Of a DNA stretch of 64,000 nt, positions 12,300 through 24,797 are shown one piece after another (within the stretch, counting starts at the first letter, position 1; each line of letters begins with the position of its first letter). This DNA comes from Heliocybe sulcata (Eukaryota; Basidiomycota; Agaricomycetes; Gloeophyllales; Gloeophyllaceae): the NCBI GenBank assembly GCA_004369045.1, contig ML213509.1, positions 874,858-938,857 of the forward strand. The letters are read 5' to 3'. The notes beneath the pieces were generated by a model. The model saw only the letters and a program-made list of their open reading frames with translations. It was not told the origin of the DNA and did no database searches. The position numbers and the translations under genes were made by a program.

Positions 12300-13850
12300 A
12301 TGCGTCAACTCGCGGCAAGCAAGCCTTCTGCAGGCACACGCCGGATGCCACTCGACTCTCTGGCCAACGTCAAAATCACACGCCGGAATGTTCGGGACTG
12401 GGAAGACTTCCTCATGAACGAGTTTCGCGTCTACGCCTCCGTCCTTCTCGAGCGCGAGAGGGCCGTCCCCCCCTCCGGCCCCTGCCCCTTCGACCACCTC
12501 CCCCCAGAAATCATAGCAGAGATCTTCGTCTTCTGCGCTGCCGTCGACTCGGACTCTCTTGCTCGCATCGCACGAGTATGCCGCAGCTGGCGCAACATCG
12601 TCTACGACTGGCCTCGCATCTGGTACAGGCTCTTCCTGGACCAGGAGAACAGGCAGATACGCAGGCTGCAGATGAAGTCCGAGGTTTGGGCGAACCAGTC
12701 ATCCCCACTCGGTTTCGATGTAGAGATTAAGATGGCGCACATGGACATGATGCTAGCCATCTTATCGCCTCTTCTGCAGCACATAGATCGATGGCGAACA
12801 TTCAACGTCCGGGGGACGTGGCAGGAGCGCATACGAATGTCGGATCTACGCGCGCTGGGCGGAGTGGACCAGTTGAGCTTGGACAGAATAGACATATATA
12901 TCGACGAAGACCTCAAGGAGGAACTGGGTCATAAACCCTACACGCCCAAGGTCCCATCACTCTACTTCAACGAAGGCCAGCTTGCTATGCGTCTCCTCAC
13001 GAGCACTCTCCCCGAACGTTACTTCCTCGAGCCCATGCAAATCACCACCCTCGTAATCAACGATAACTCGGACGTCATCCATCCGGTCAAGCTCCTGAAG
13101 CTCCTCACCGTTTTCCCGAAGCTCGAGAGACTCCGCGTCGCAGGCTGGCCGCAATCCGAAATGTTCGACTACACCTCCGCACCTGTGGTCACCCTCCCCC
13201 ATCTGACCGAATTTGCCGTACGCGGCCTCTTCTCTACCCGCGCCGTCCTCTCCCACCTGCACCTACCCGCACTCAAAGAGCTCAACCTCGGCCTGCTCAA
13301 TGTCGATCACCGCCTCTCCGACGAGTTCGACTACGAAGACGGCGACAGCGAAGACGAGGCGGCGGACTATTCCCAGTCGCCCTCGAGCGACCACGCGACA
13401 GGCATGGGCCTTCGCAGCCTCATCAAGCGCTCCCATCCCCCGCTCGAGCTGCTCTACATGGACTACGCCGATATGCGTACGAAGGATTTTGCATGGTGCT
13501 TCGAGCGCCTACCGACGCTACAGACCTTTGGCATCGTCGCATCCGACATGTCTGACAAGGTCGTCAAGCTCCTCGGGGCTCAACGTGACCCTTTCGGCGC
13601 TTTCGACGTCGCGGCGCGCTTCCCGATCCGCCTGCCCTCGCTCACGACGCTCGTCCTGCGCAATTGCCAGCGACTCTCGGGCGACGCGGTTATAGAAGCT
13701 ATCCGGACTCGCGTGCAGTTCACAGATAGACAGGCGCAGGGAGGGGTCATTGCGACGCTGCAGCAGGTGCAAATCCAAGGGTGCGATGGGGTTAGGGAGG
13801 AGCATATAGGGATACTACGGAACACTCTAGGACAACGCTTGATCTCATGA
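12300..13850 (+). CDS. F-box protein with leucine-rich C-terminal region
   Basis: Single exon of 516 codons. An F-box lies at about residues 60-115 (CPFDHLPPEIIAEIFVFC, then ARIARVCRSWRNIVYDWPRI). In SCF ubiquitin ligases this motif binds Skp1. The rest has spaced Leu-rich segments typical of the LRR-like fold of Agaricomycete F-box proteins. An acidic stretch (DEFDYEDGDSEDEAADY) lies near residue 340. Such genes are expanded in mushroom fungi and usually intron-poor, as here. The target is unknown. Confidence 0.88.
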   Translation: MRQLAASKPSAGTRRMPLDSLANVKITRRNVRDWEDFLMNEFRVYASVLLERERAVPPSGPCPFDHLPPEIIAEIFVFCAAVDSDSLARIARVCRSWRNIVYDWPRIWYRLFLDQENRQIRRLQMKSEVWANQSSPLGFDVEIKMAHMDMMLAILSPLLQHIDRWRTFNVRGTWQERIRMSDLRALGGVDQLSLDRIDIYIDEDLKEELGHKPYTPKVPSLYFNEGQLAMRLLTSTLPERYFLEPMQITTLVINDNSDVIHPVKLLKLLTVFPKLERLRVAGWPQSEMFDYTSAPVVTLPHLTEFAVRGLFSTRAVLSHLHLPALKELNLGLLNVDHRLSDEFDYEDGDSEDEAADYSQSPSSDHATGMGLRSLIKRSHPPLELLYMDYADMRTKDFAWCFERLPTLQTFGIVASDMSDKVVKLLGAQRDPFGAFDVAARFPIRLPSLTTLVLRNCQRLSGDAVIEAIRTRVQFTDRQAQGGVIATLQQVQIQGCDGVREEHIGILRNTLGQRLIS

Positions 13851-14251
13851 TAATTGCTTGCTTCATTCTCTGTGCGTGTGCGACTCGGGATACCCGTATA
13901 CATGTACTGTACTGAATCATTCCAGATGTACACAACAATCTTGTACTTCATACAATCACCGCTGTATTATCTTGTACCAGACATGACATTTGTACGCCAA
14001 TCATACGCATACGTCGCTCGAGAACTCGAGCAAAGCCTCCGGGTTCGATATTGATATCCGCAGCACGCAGCCGCAGCGACAATGTGGCTCAGGACGATTC
14101 ATCTGACTCTCTGCGCCGCGGTATCGTCTCGCTTTGAGAAGACTCAGCCGTATGGCCTACCTGACTGCGAACAATCGCTCAAATAAGATGCATTTTTTGA
14201 CTGTCAACTAACAGCCCACCCTAGCAGCCCATAGACAGGCTAACTACGTCA
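13851..14251. other. Intergenic, nothing recognised
   Basis: 401 bp between two rightward genes. It should hold the trailer of the F-box gene and the promoter of the acetyltransferase. I see no further gene. Confidence 0.4.
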
Positions 14252-14862
14252 ATGTTCGAAACCGAGCGCATCATCCTCCGCGGCGCAGGCGAAGCCGACT
14301 TCCCCCTCCTCTTGGAGATGTACAATGACCCCACCATCCAGCGATACATGGACATACGCCCCGTCGCCCCGTACCCTCCTTCCTTTGTCGAAAACCTCAA
14401 GACGATGCATGAAGACGCGGTCCTCGGAGTCGTGCTGCAGCACAAGGCCTCCGGGGCGTTTATGGGCGAGTTCCGCTTCACACCGACCGCCGCGAAGGAT
14501 AGAGAGGTGTTCGTGGCAATCTGTTTGAAGAACGAGTGGCAGGGAACCGGGTACGGAACGGAGGTCATGAAATCTATGATCCGGCACGCGTTTGTGAATC
14601 TAGGGATGCACCGGCTGTCGCTGAACGTCTTTGACGGGAATAACAAGGCGAAGGTAGTGTACGAGAAACTGTGAGTGCGTCTACTTTACCTCACTTCCAG
14701 CCGCATATCGACTATTGTTTACTATACAGGGGATTTGTCGAAGAATGCAGGGTACGGAAGAAGAACTGGGTCGAAGGACAGTGGGAAGATATGGTTGTGA
14801 TGGGGATGCTGGAGAGTGACTGGCAGAAACTCCCGTGGAAGGACCAAGTCCGATTCGAATAG
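14252..14862 (+). CDS. GNAT acetyltransferase, RimJ/RimL-like (copy 1)
   Basis: Two exons, 14252-14670 and 14730-14862, join cleanly (KL/GF across the junction). The protein of about 183 residues opens MFETERIILRGAGEADFPLL, the classic start of Acetyltransf_3 GNAT enzymes. The acetyl-CoA motif A is present (CLKNEWQGTGYGTEVMK), followed by NLGMHRLSLNVFDGNNKAKVVYEKLGF and a Trp-rich tail. It probably transfers acetyl to an amine of an unknown substrate. A close relative lies on the other side of the PDC gene at 18240-18869. Confidence 0.88.
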
Positions 14863-15240
14863 ACCTTACAGGTAGTTTGGCGTACCAGAGTGAATGCTTC
14901 CAAAGCGACTTTAGAATAAGCTGATCATAATACGCGGCTGCTAGCATGGATCAGAGAGTTGATAGATGGACGCGTCGGGTGGCGACTTTAAGTCACTGTC
15001 ACATCGCAGGCCACATTAGACAGTCACGTGACGCAAATCGTCACAGGTATTAGACTCGATTAGAGAAGAATATCATTGAAGTGGGATCGCTCTATCTTCT
15101 AGGTCGTGGAGAAACTACATTGGCTACGATTACAATTACTCTATGAATACACTCCTTGCTTGACTTCGCTACACTTCTCACGAGTGTCCTTTTGTTATAC
15201 AGCCTGAACCATGGACACACAGACCAAAAAACCCGAGAGC
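14863..15240. other. Convergent intergenic region
   Basis: 378 bp between the ends of the GNAT gene (+) and the PDC gene (-). No gene or repeat seen; it should hold both polyadenylation regions. Confidence 0.4.
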
Positions 15241-17521
<2,281 letters not shown>

Positions 17522-18239
17522 GAGAGAAGAATGTAGGATCTGTGTAGATTGTGGTGAGGACCTGGTGACCGACGGGCAAGGCTTATATACTGTACTGACG
17601 GTGGAACCGGACGGATGATGGGACGGACTGATACGGTACGCTTGGGCATGGCGTGTGGTTTCTATTCTGGACGGGCCTGGATTGACGCGGTGTATGACAT
17701 TATCGGAGGCTAACTTTGGAGGTGAAGGAGGATATCAGCCACAAGCACTGCCGGGGACTGCCGAGCCAGGCCTCCTTCCAGACGCGGTCCATCCGACGAG
17801 CACTACGCCGGCCTGGGTGCTCTAGCGTCCTCTGGCTGCCACTCGCCGCCGTCCTCCATGTGCACATCGTCTTCCCAGCCATCGCACATAAAATTTCTGC
17901 TCGACGGAACGCCTACCTGCGTGTTTGCCAATTGTCATTGACAGACGGAGCGCCTCGGGTTGTTCACATTTGCATTGAGAGCCATTCCGTCTCCTCCGTC
18001 GCGCAGCCTTCGCCGAAATCTCCCTTGAGGAATGCTATCCCGAGCTGTTCTTGTTCGATCCTGGGCGCCCTGACTTCTCGCAAAGCTATCTGCCAGTAAC
18101 CTATCTGTATCCTCTCTCAAGACGACGGCGACATCCAGAGGCTCTTGAATTTTGGGTATGGAGCCCTCTGCTACTGATCCATACTGCAGAGTTGTGACAG
18201 TACAGTAACAAGACTGAAATTTTGGGACCTGCTTTACTT
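17522..18239. other. PDC upstream region, nothing recognised
   Basis: 718 bp between the PDC start and the end of the second GNAT gene, both leftward. It contains the PDC promoter. Open frames here have no family resemblance, and I see no repeat. Confidence 0.4.
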
Positions 18240-18869
18240 TTACTTTTGTTGTTGCCTCTGCTTATAATCCTCAGCCCACTCGTCATCCAAGATTCCCATC
18301 ATAATTGCGTCTTCCCAATAGCCATCCGCCCAATTCTGCCGCCTCCTCCTGCCTTCTTCCTTGAAGCCGCTATGGAAATGACGCACGCTCAGCATACCCC
18401 GCGATCGCACTCTAAAGGGGGCTACTCACATCTTGGAATACACTGCCCTTGCCGCCGCATTTCCCTCCAGCACCCCTAACGTCGCTCTGTGAAGCTGGAA
18501 CTCCCTAAACCCATGGTCGACTATAAACCTCATCGCCTCTGTCCCATACCCCTTCGACTGCCATTCGGGCAATAATCCAATCTCCAGGTACCCCTCCCTG
18601 TTCTTTGGAAACAACATGACCAGAGCGGCATAGCCCATCACCTCGCCCTCTCCATTTTCTCCTTTTTTCTCCTTCGATGTTATCATAACATGGAGTGTAG
18701 CCTTCTCAATGCCTGGCTTTATAACCTCCTTGGCAAACTTCTCGCCCTTGGGGGCGATGTAGTCGTTGTAGAGGAAGCGCTGGGTGACAGGGTTGTTCCA
18801 GAGCTTGAGAAGATAGTCCATGTCGGAATCGCGGAAGCCGCGGAGGATGAGGCGTTCAGTTTCAAACAT
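18240..18869 (-). CDS. GNAT acetyltransferase, RimJ/RimL-like (copy 2)
   Basis: Exons 18869-18430 and 18369-18240. It begins MFETERLILRGFRDSDMDYL and ends in a Gln/Lys tail (DYKQRQQQK). Motif A reads LLPEWQSKGYGTEAMRFIVD, then FQLHRATLGVLEGNAAARAVYSKIGF and RRQNWADGYWEDAIMMGI. The fold and the single intron position (after VYxK) match copy 1 at 14252, so the two are paralogues in opposite orientation around PDC. It has an extra Lys/Glu-rich loop (SKEKKGENGEGEV) that copy 1 lacks. Substrate unknown. Confidence 0.87.
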
Positions 18870-19600
18870 TGTTAGGTATGTAAGATGTGGACCTTAAGTG
18901 CGTAGGTACGCGCGCTGGGGACTAGTGAGTTGGCCCTTGTAGATATACTATGCTTATTCTGCGTTTTGATATAAGGGCACGACAGATGCTTCAGCGCGCT
19001 ATGCTGCGGTGGCGACACGTAAGGCGTACACGTAGTCTCAGTGACTAGACTAGTCAGGAACGAGATGACGTGGGCAAGTCAGCCAGCTAGTCCTAGCAGG
19101 TCACGATGACTGGATGACTGGTGCTCGGACTTACGGCTGCGGTCTTGCAAAAGACAACCCAGCAGACTTCTGCAGTAAACGCCCCGTATGTATGTAATGC
19201 AGCAATCCGCGAGGCTTCGGGGACATGCCACATACTTAGTGTACTGTAGGGTTCACGGCCGTAAGCATAATATTCGTGGTCAATGGCAGACATGGAGACG
19301 TTAGGGGGCAGTTGATAAGATTAATCAAAAGGAATAGTCACTGCGCGTGCGTGGACCTCCGCTGAGCTCAGCAGGAGGATATCAGGGGAGTCATACTATG
19401 GGCTGCGGCTGCGCTGCTGCGAACACCCACTTCGCCATAGGTTCAGCAATGATGGTCACCTTTGTGACGGATCACTCATGTTCGCCGGGATTTAAGTCCC
19501 ATAGGGAGCATGAGGGGAATTGACAAGAATAATAGCAAGGTGGACTTGGGCAGCCACGAATGGTATCGGACGAGAAGAAATGCTGCTGACAGCGTATGAA
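18870..19600. other. Intergenic, nothing recognised
   Basis: 731 bp between the GNAT start and the stop of the downstream F-box/PBZ gene. It must hold the GNAT promoter. No gene, tRNA or clear repeat was found. Confidence 0.4.
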
Positions 19601-22368
19601 TCATTCTGACGTGGGGATCCGTTGTGGTTCACAAAAATGCTAAATAAGAGAGTCAAATACACGGACATGTATGCAGAAGGTCAACGCTCACATTGCATTC
19701 ACTGGCATGGTCTTGTTTACACTGCAGCGAACAATCGCAACCAGCGCGACAGTCTCGGGAAGGAGTCGGGACACCCGCTACATATTGAGGAGCATGCGCA
19801 TCAACCGAGAGTACAGGCCAGTACTACTGTTACGCCCCTGTACGCTTCTGTTCCAGCCACCATATGTGAAACTCTGGCCTAAGGAGGTCCGCAATGCAAT
19901 AGGTACACAGCAGAGCATCTCGGCGTATGTTTTTGTATCGCCCCGAGTCGTCCGTCCTGTCAAATGTCCAACTCATCACCATGTCATGGGTAAAGGTGGG
20001 GTCGGTCAGGTATAGCCGTAGTTTGTTCATTTCCCACGGATTGCTGTTCAGGTGGCCCTGTAGTACCATCGAGAAGAACACCTCCGGAGGCCAGTAGCCC
20101 TTTAAGAGTGACCAATCTGTAGAATGTAGTTTATAAGGACATGTTTAAGAATGGCCGTGCATCAAGTGCGTACTGGATGAATTCCATCGACGGCCGCCAG
20201 CATGGTGACATTTGAAGCCTAGTGATATCTGCTCAGTTACGATGATGAGCACGAAATGACTGCCGTTTACAGGGTTGATTGTATCGTTCTTGAGTAGCTA
20301 GTATTGTATTGTTCATCGAAGGAAGGCCTCGGAAGGGTGCTTCTAGGCCCCTAGACTGAAAGAGCCGCCATAGGACGCGATGGATGAAGTTGAACTCTTC
20401 GTGGACCTGGCCGTCCCAGATATTAGGAATCCCCTTGAACGGTTCACCCGTCCGAAACTTGAACATGTGGAGGATTATATCCGGGCCCATGCACAGTACG
20501 GCGTCGATCTCATGCTTCCTATCCCCAGCTGAAGGGGTTTAATCACCTATGAGAAGTCATCAGCAAATTCGGCCGGCTATGACCATCCGGTGACAACTGA
20601 TGATCAGAGGTGTCAGACGTAAAATATCTGTAAGTCTTACCAGCCAATGGTAAGTGATTACATGCTGGTGGGATAACTTGTCAGACCTCGGAAATATGTG
20701 CAAGACCTGTCAGTCTTGTGCAGATTGCCAGACGATCGCTGTTCGAATAACGCCGTATATATATATATATATATCATGTTTGTGTTTGGATTATCGGGTG
20801 CCCTTTCTGAACAATATATATAATGATCATGATAATTATATTTATTGCTGCAATTGGCTACAGACGTGCTACAATACGGGAGTTAAACTAAACGTCGCCG
20901 TCGTCGTCAACCGGCGTCCCGCTCACAATACGTAACTCCATCAATACACTTGAGCCGGAGACAGATGCGGACAATCTATTAGCACATTCCTTGACCGCAT
21001 GCAAATCACGACTTACCCCGGCAAGCAGGAACCCAACTGTTCCCAGAGGCTTCATCCTACAATCCGGACTTTAGTACATGGGCGGGCTATCAAGCAACAG
21101 TCAGATCGGGCGAAGATGAGGGGCCACTATGAGTAGCTTACCAGACATTCCCCTAGTGCGCGCATTCATGACCCAATTATTGGAAAGCCTGGATTGGATG
21201 GCGGAGGCAGTCAGATTGAGTAATAACAACTTATTAAGTAAGAGCTAGTTAGGATTACTTACCGAGACTTCAGCAAGAGCAGCGGAGGGTGAAGAAAAGG
21301 ATACTAGGTGGGAGAGGAGGGCGAAGGAGAGGATAGTGCTACTGAGAGACGAAGTTCAATTTTATAAGGGACAACCCCGAACATGCACGTGATCTCAGCC
21401 CATCAGTCAGAGACAGCGCTGCCATCAGAATCAGTCGCCAGTTGCTAAGGCATTATCTTTAGAATGATATGGCGCAGGTATGACCATCGCTGGCAAGTCC
21501 TCTGCAAGACTGGTAGAGTTGACAATTTCTGAAAGTCTGACCGTGTCGTTACCATCGGCTGATCACCGGCTGGCCATATCTAACAGTCTGACCAAACTAT
21601 GGTCAACACCGCAAGCCACTACCAGCCGCGGGAGGATTTGCTGATGAAGCAGGTGGCGAAGTCTTACTAACCGGCCGGCGCGCAGAAGACCCTGCCCGTC
21701 GCAGTGCCGACCCAAAGCACTACATCCGCCAAAAACTGGACAAAGCATGTGAACTCACGCAGCTCCGCGTCGACAAGGTGCTGGAAGAAGGTGCTTCTGA
21801 ACCTAATACAGTCTTCGAGCAACATGCCTTGTAAGTCATATTCCGGGCGGAATGCTTTGGCGTAGAGCCAAAACCTGTAGGCTGCCACATGAAATTGTTT
21901 GGACTCGCTTGCAGAAAGCACACTCTTCGGGGAAGATGAGTAAAAGTCTTTGTTGCTAACGGAGATCTGCTTAGACTAAATTGAATGAACATTCATAAAT
22001 GGAAACCACCTTCGACTGAATATGTCTTCCAATTGGCCGATGGTGGAAGCATTACGCGCAAGGCATGCTGCCTCTCGAAGTGTGACGGGATTGTCCACTA
22101 CCACCCGCTCAGACGGCCAATGGTCTGGATTACGACTGCGCATATCCGCAGCAACGCGGACAAGTCTCAAGGCTTGCGGGAAAGCAGGTCCAATTTCTTC
22201 CTGTATGATGGGTTGCAAAATCGAGATCGGATGGCGGTCGAAGATATCGTAGATTCTCTTCGACGCTAGGATGAAGGAAAACAAGGAGGAGAAGTCCGGA
22301 AGGAACATCAGTATACAGTCAATAAGATCGTCGGATAAGGAAACAAAATTTTGAGTGGAAGGTGCCAT
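19601..22368 (-). CDS. F-box protein with C-terminal PBZ-type zinc finger (copy A, divergent finger)
   Basis: Seven exons: 22368-22010, 21955-21672, 20528-20271, 20218-20174, 20116-19844, 19777-19692, 19639-19601. They total 1344 nt, an open frame of 447 residues. The N-terminus is an F-box (SLSDDLIDCILMFLPDFSSL). The middle has paired cysteines (CFKC near exon 4, LCTYC in exon 5). The C-terminus has C416-x5-C422-x7-H430-x5-H436, the spacing of the PBZ finger that binds poly(ADP-ribose) in CHFR and APLF. The aromatic residue and the Arg typical of ADP-ribose contacts are missing (CRAGCDCSLQ). Intron 2 is 1143 bp, against 71 bp in the neighbouring paralogue, because of an insert. The splice sites remain usable. 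Function as an SCF adaptor is inferred. Confidence 0.82.
20756..20774. repeat. Short (TA)n microsatellite
   Basis: About nine TA units inside the insert in the oversized intron. A second AT-rich stretch follows near 20815-20840. Confidence 0.7.
20888..21366 (-). pseudogene. Small spliced transcription unit nested in the intron insert; coding ability lost or absent
   Basis: On the minus strand a TATAAAA box (21366-21360) precedes four short exon-like pieces: about 21340-21263, 21188-21142, 21086-21017 and 20948-20888. The three gaps of 74, 55 and 68 bp each start GTAAG, end AG and hold a branch-like CTGAC or CTAAT. Exon 1 reads like a signal peptide (STILSFALLSHLVSFSS, then SAALAEVS), and the last exon has two cysteines (CIDGVTYC). 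There is no ATG in frame with exon 1, and its frame hits a stop in exon 2. A decayed small-secreted-protein gene or a non-coding spliced RNA would fit. Confidence 0.3.
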
Positions 22369-22816
22369 TTTTGCAGGGGACAAATAGGTGTGTACCAAGC
22401 TGGAAGATTGGATAGAAGACAAGTCCAAGTTTGCGCCACCGTGACCGTAAACACTGACTATCACGTGCACGTGATTTCATCTGCGCTCGCGCACGCTGTG
22501 GCTCCCTATTTATTTCGCAGAATGTATGGCATGGTTGATGGTGTAGACCGGGCGTACCGTTATGCAACGCTCTAGGATAGCATGTTCATACAATATCTAC
22601 TCACATTCTAACGTCCATTCTACCCTGATATTGACGCTTCAACTGTCCGAAATTACGTTCCGACAATATCTATGTACATACGGGCATGGCAGATATAAAA
22701 TTGGATAAACTGGCACTCTGCATCCGAGTAAACGCAACCAGAATCAACGCTGGCTGGCTCAGTTACGAAAGTTGAGCTGGGAGATGACGATGCAGCGCCA
22801 TTGAAGATGTTACAAT
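22369..22816. other. Spacer between the two F-box/PBZ paralogues
   Basis: 448 bp that must hold the promoter of copy A and the trailer of copy B. An open frame extends upstream of ATG 22368 but has no counterpart in copy B. No other feature seen. Confidence 0.4.
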
Positions 22817-24513
22817 TCAAGCAGGATCACCGCGAGTCGGCGCACACAGGTGCTGCAGACTCCAGAGTTAGAGGCCCAGTCAGACAAGAGGAATATAGAC
22901 GCTCACGTTCAGTTTCATGGCATGGGTGTAATAACGCTGTGTACGACAGTTATACCCGTACCAGCAGTCCTCCGTCCGAACTGGCATGCCTTCTACATGG
23001 TTTGGACATAAGTCCGTTAGTCTAACGTTCACATCTCTCCCGATATGAGTTGCACACACCTGCGCGCTGCCGCTCAAGCCACCACAGGTGGAGCTTAGAG
23101 TTAACAAACGTTTGGAGACACTCTTGACATATCCAATCATCACGAGTCAGGTCCCGATACTGGCCCGAAGTGTCTTTGTTGTCGAACATCCAGTCCATGA
23201 ACGAGGCATAGCAAAGAGTTGGTCGTTGGAGATACTGCTGCAGGCCATTTGTCTCATGCCGATTGAGTGTGAGATTGCCCTTCATGGACCTTGCGAAGGT
23301 GAGAGGAGGGGCATAGCCTTTCAAGAATGGCCAGTCTGCCAGTTTTTAGCGCGACGTTCGCATGGATGTGGGAGTAACTCACTGGAGGCGCTCCAGAGGC
23401 GATCGCCGGTCTTAGCGCAGAGATGACCTAGACAAGAATCGTCCAAATCGCGTGTGTGATTGAAGTGGCACATTACTTACAAGGCCGGGTGTATTGTTCG
23501 TATTCGTCTAGGATTGTCTTCTTCATCTCATGGGAATTCCAGTCTGGCCGCTTGAGATTTCGGGCCTGGAACACATCCGACAGAGAGGTTTTGATGAATG
23601 TGAAATCTGCAGGTAGTGAATCCGTCTCCCAAGGGTCGGTAATGGCTAGGAGAGGTGCCCCTGATTTATCTTTGAACATCTGCAGGATTACCCGCGGCCC
23701 TCCAGACAATGCGAAACCCATTTCGTCGGCCATATGCATGGCATTCCCTGTAGTATGGAGTATTGCAGCTCACTAAGCAAAAGAGTGCTTGCATTAAGGG
23801 AGGCATTTCCGTACTGACCCGCCAATTCATTGAAGACTTCGCCGGTTGCGGCACCAACCCATCTCACTGTTTCGGTCAGAAACTGGACAATCCTCACAAA
23901 TTCATACAGTTCCGTCTTGTCGGGTAACTGTTGGAAGAAACTGTTCTTCGGTCCGTCAAAGGTCTCGGTCTCCCCGTCCCAATCGTCGTACTCTGGACGG
24001 AAAGCGTCTGCAAACAGCCAGAATCTGTACATTGCGCGATGGAAGCGTTTCGACTCCTCGTTGGATAGCACGCTGGTAGTCGAAAACTGGTTCTTGTGAC
24101 TGCAACGAGTTCAGACCTGATGGCACAACGACTGCATAGATGGACTTGTACCTCCAGCTAAACAAATCTTCTAGCTGGCTGACAATGTGAGCGTTGCGTG
24201 CAATAATATGCCTCTCTTGCACAGTGATAGGCACGTTCATCACTTCGGCTTCTGGCGGCCAGTTGACGGGATCATACTGATCCTTCTTGTGGCGGGCAAG
24301 TCTCAGTGCTTGAGGGAGAGAAGGTCCAATCTTGTTGTATGCAACAGAGCGCACGATGGACACAGGGTGGCGGTTGAAAACGTCATATATTTGCCTGGAC
24401 ACTAGGATAACAGAAGAAAGGGAGTCGAAGTCTGGGAGGGCCCTCAGAACGCAGTCGGCGAGATCATCATTCATGGGTAAAGAACTTCGAGTTCCGGAAG
24501 TATAGCGGCTCAT
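22817..24513 (-). CDS. F-box protein with C-terminal CHFR-like PBZ zinc finger (copy B)
   Basis: Seven exons: 24513-24152, 24099-23819, 23747-23481, 23427-23383, 23335-23056, 23021-22907, 22852-22817. They total 1386 nt, giving 461 residues. The F-box is at about residues 12-50 (PMNDDLADCVLRALPDFDSL). Cys pairs CHLC and ICQEC lie in exons 4 and 5. The C-terminus reads DCWYGYNCRTQRYYTHAMKL and then NHLC, with ligands C431, C437, H445 and H451. This is nearly the same as the PBZ finger of vertebrate CHFR (CxWGxNCRTQ, HHAMKFNHIC), which binds poly(ADP-ribose). An F-box plus PBZ suggests an SCF substrate receptor that reads ADP-ribosylation. Exon phases match copy A throughout. The donor of exon 5 (GTGCAA) is weak. 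The family assignment of the finger is strong; the function is inferred. Confidence 0.87.
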
Positions 24514-24797
24514 TCGCTGAACAGTATGCCCCAGCAATTGTACGAGCCCTGGCTCTTTATGTGGTGGTGGATACTGCGTCGAGTCAAGATGGTTTGAGTC
24601 AAAGTGCATCCGAGCGCGGAGGCTGTGGCGTCTCGAAAGGCCCAGATTCCCATGTGATACTCGGCGCTTGCCGCTGCCCACCGTTACGCCTCCTATTAAT
24701 GGCTTCTGGTCTGCTGCGATGCGCTCCAAGCTCTAAGGGCTCGGACGCTTTGTTCCCTTACCCTCTTCACGACCAAGTTACATAGCGGTGCGTGTCC
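24514..24797. promoter_or_regulatory. Divergent promoter region, F-box/PBZ copy B and RING ligase
   Basis: 284 bp lie between the start codons of two divergent ubiquitin-pathway genes. The minus-strand frame of copy B stays open upstream to an ATG at 24729, so a longer N-terminus cannot be excluded. Confidence 0.45.

Larger units (their letters stand above)
20575..21580. mobile_element. Possible non-autonomous DNA transposon with imperfect inverted ends
   Basis: The left end (from 20575) reads GGCTATGACCATCCGGTGAC; the right end read inward on the minus strand (from 21580) gives GATATGGCCAGCCGGTGATC. The resemblance continues weakly for about 70 bp, with a shared GTCAGAC and a shared TACCAG. 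GTCAGAC recurs near the left end (20612, 20680) and its complement GTCTGAC near the right end (21536, 21587), like subterminal repeats. No transposase frame and no clear target-site duplication were found. Family unassigned. Confidence 0.4.
20529..21671 (-). other. Oversized intron 2 of F-box/PBZ copy A, carrying an insert
   Basis: GTTAGT donor at 21671-21666 and CAG acceptor at 20531-20529. All other introns of both paralogues are about 40-75 bp. The matching intron of copy B (23818-23748) is 71 bp. The extra sequence of about 1 kb fits an insertion into the intron that leaves the coding frame whole. Confidence 0.75.

Noticed and set aside
13213-13695. Ser/Arg-rich 160-codon frame inside the F-box gene
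   Set aside because: Shadow frame of a clear single-exon gene with high third-position GC.
17716-18099. 127-codon plus-strand frame between PDC and the second GNAT
   Set aside because: Composition and content look random; no domain and no intron signals fit.
20654-20935. Plus-strand 93-codon frame with many cysteines inside the insert
   Set aside because: It overlaps the TA microsatellite and the intron-like pieces on the other strand, and no family is visible.
20575-21580. LTR retroelement fragment as the source of the intron insert
   Set aside because: There are no direct long repeats, no primer-binding-like site and no gag or pol text; the ends are inverted, not direct.
24792-24797. Earlier GTG start for the RING ligase gene
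   Set aside because: Fungal nuclear genes start at ATG; ATG 24798 directly begins the signal peptide.
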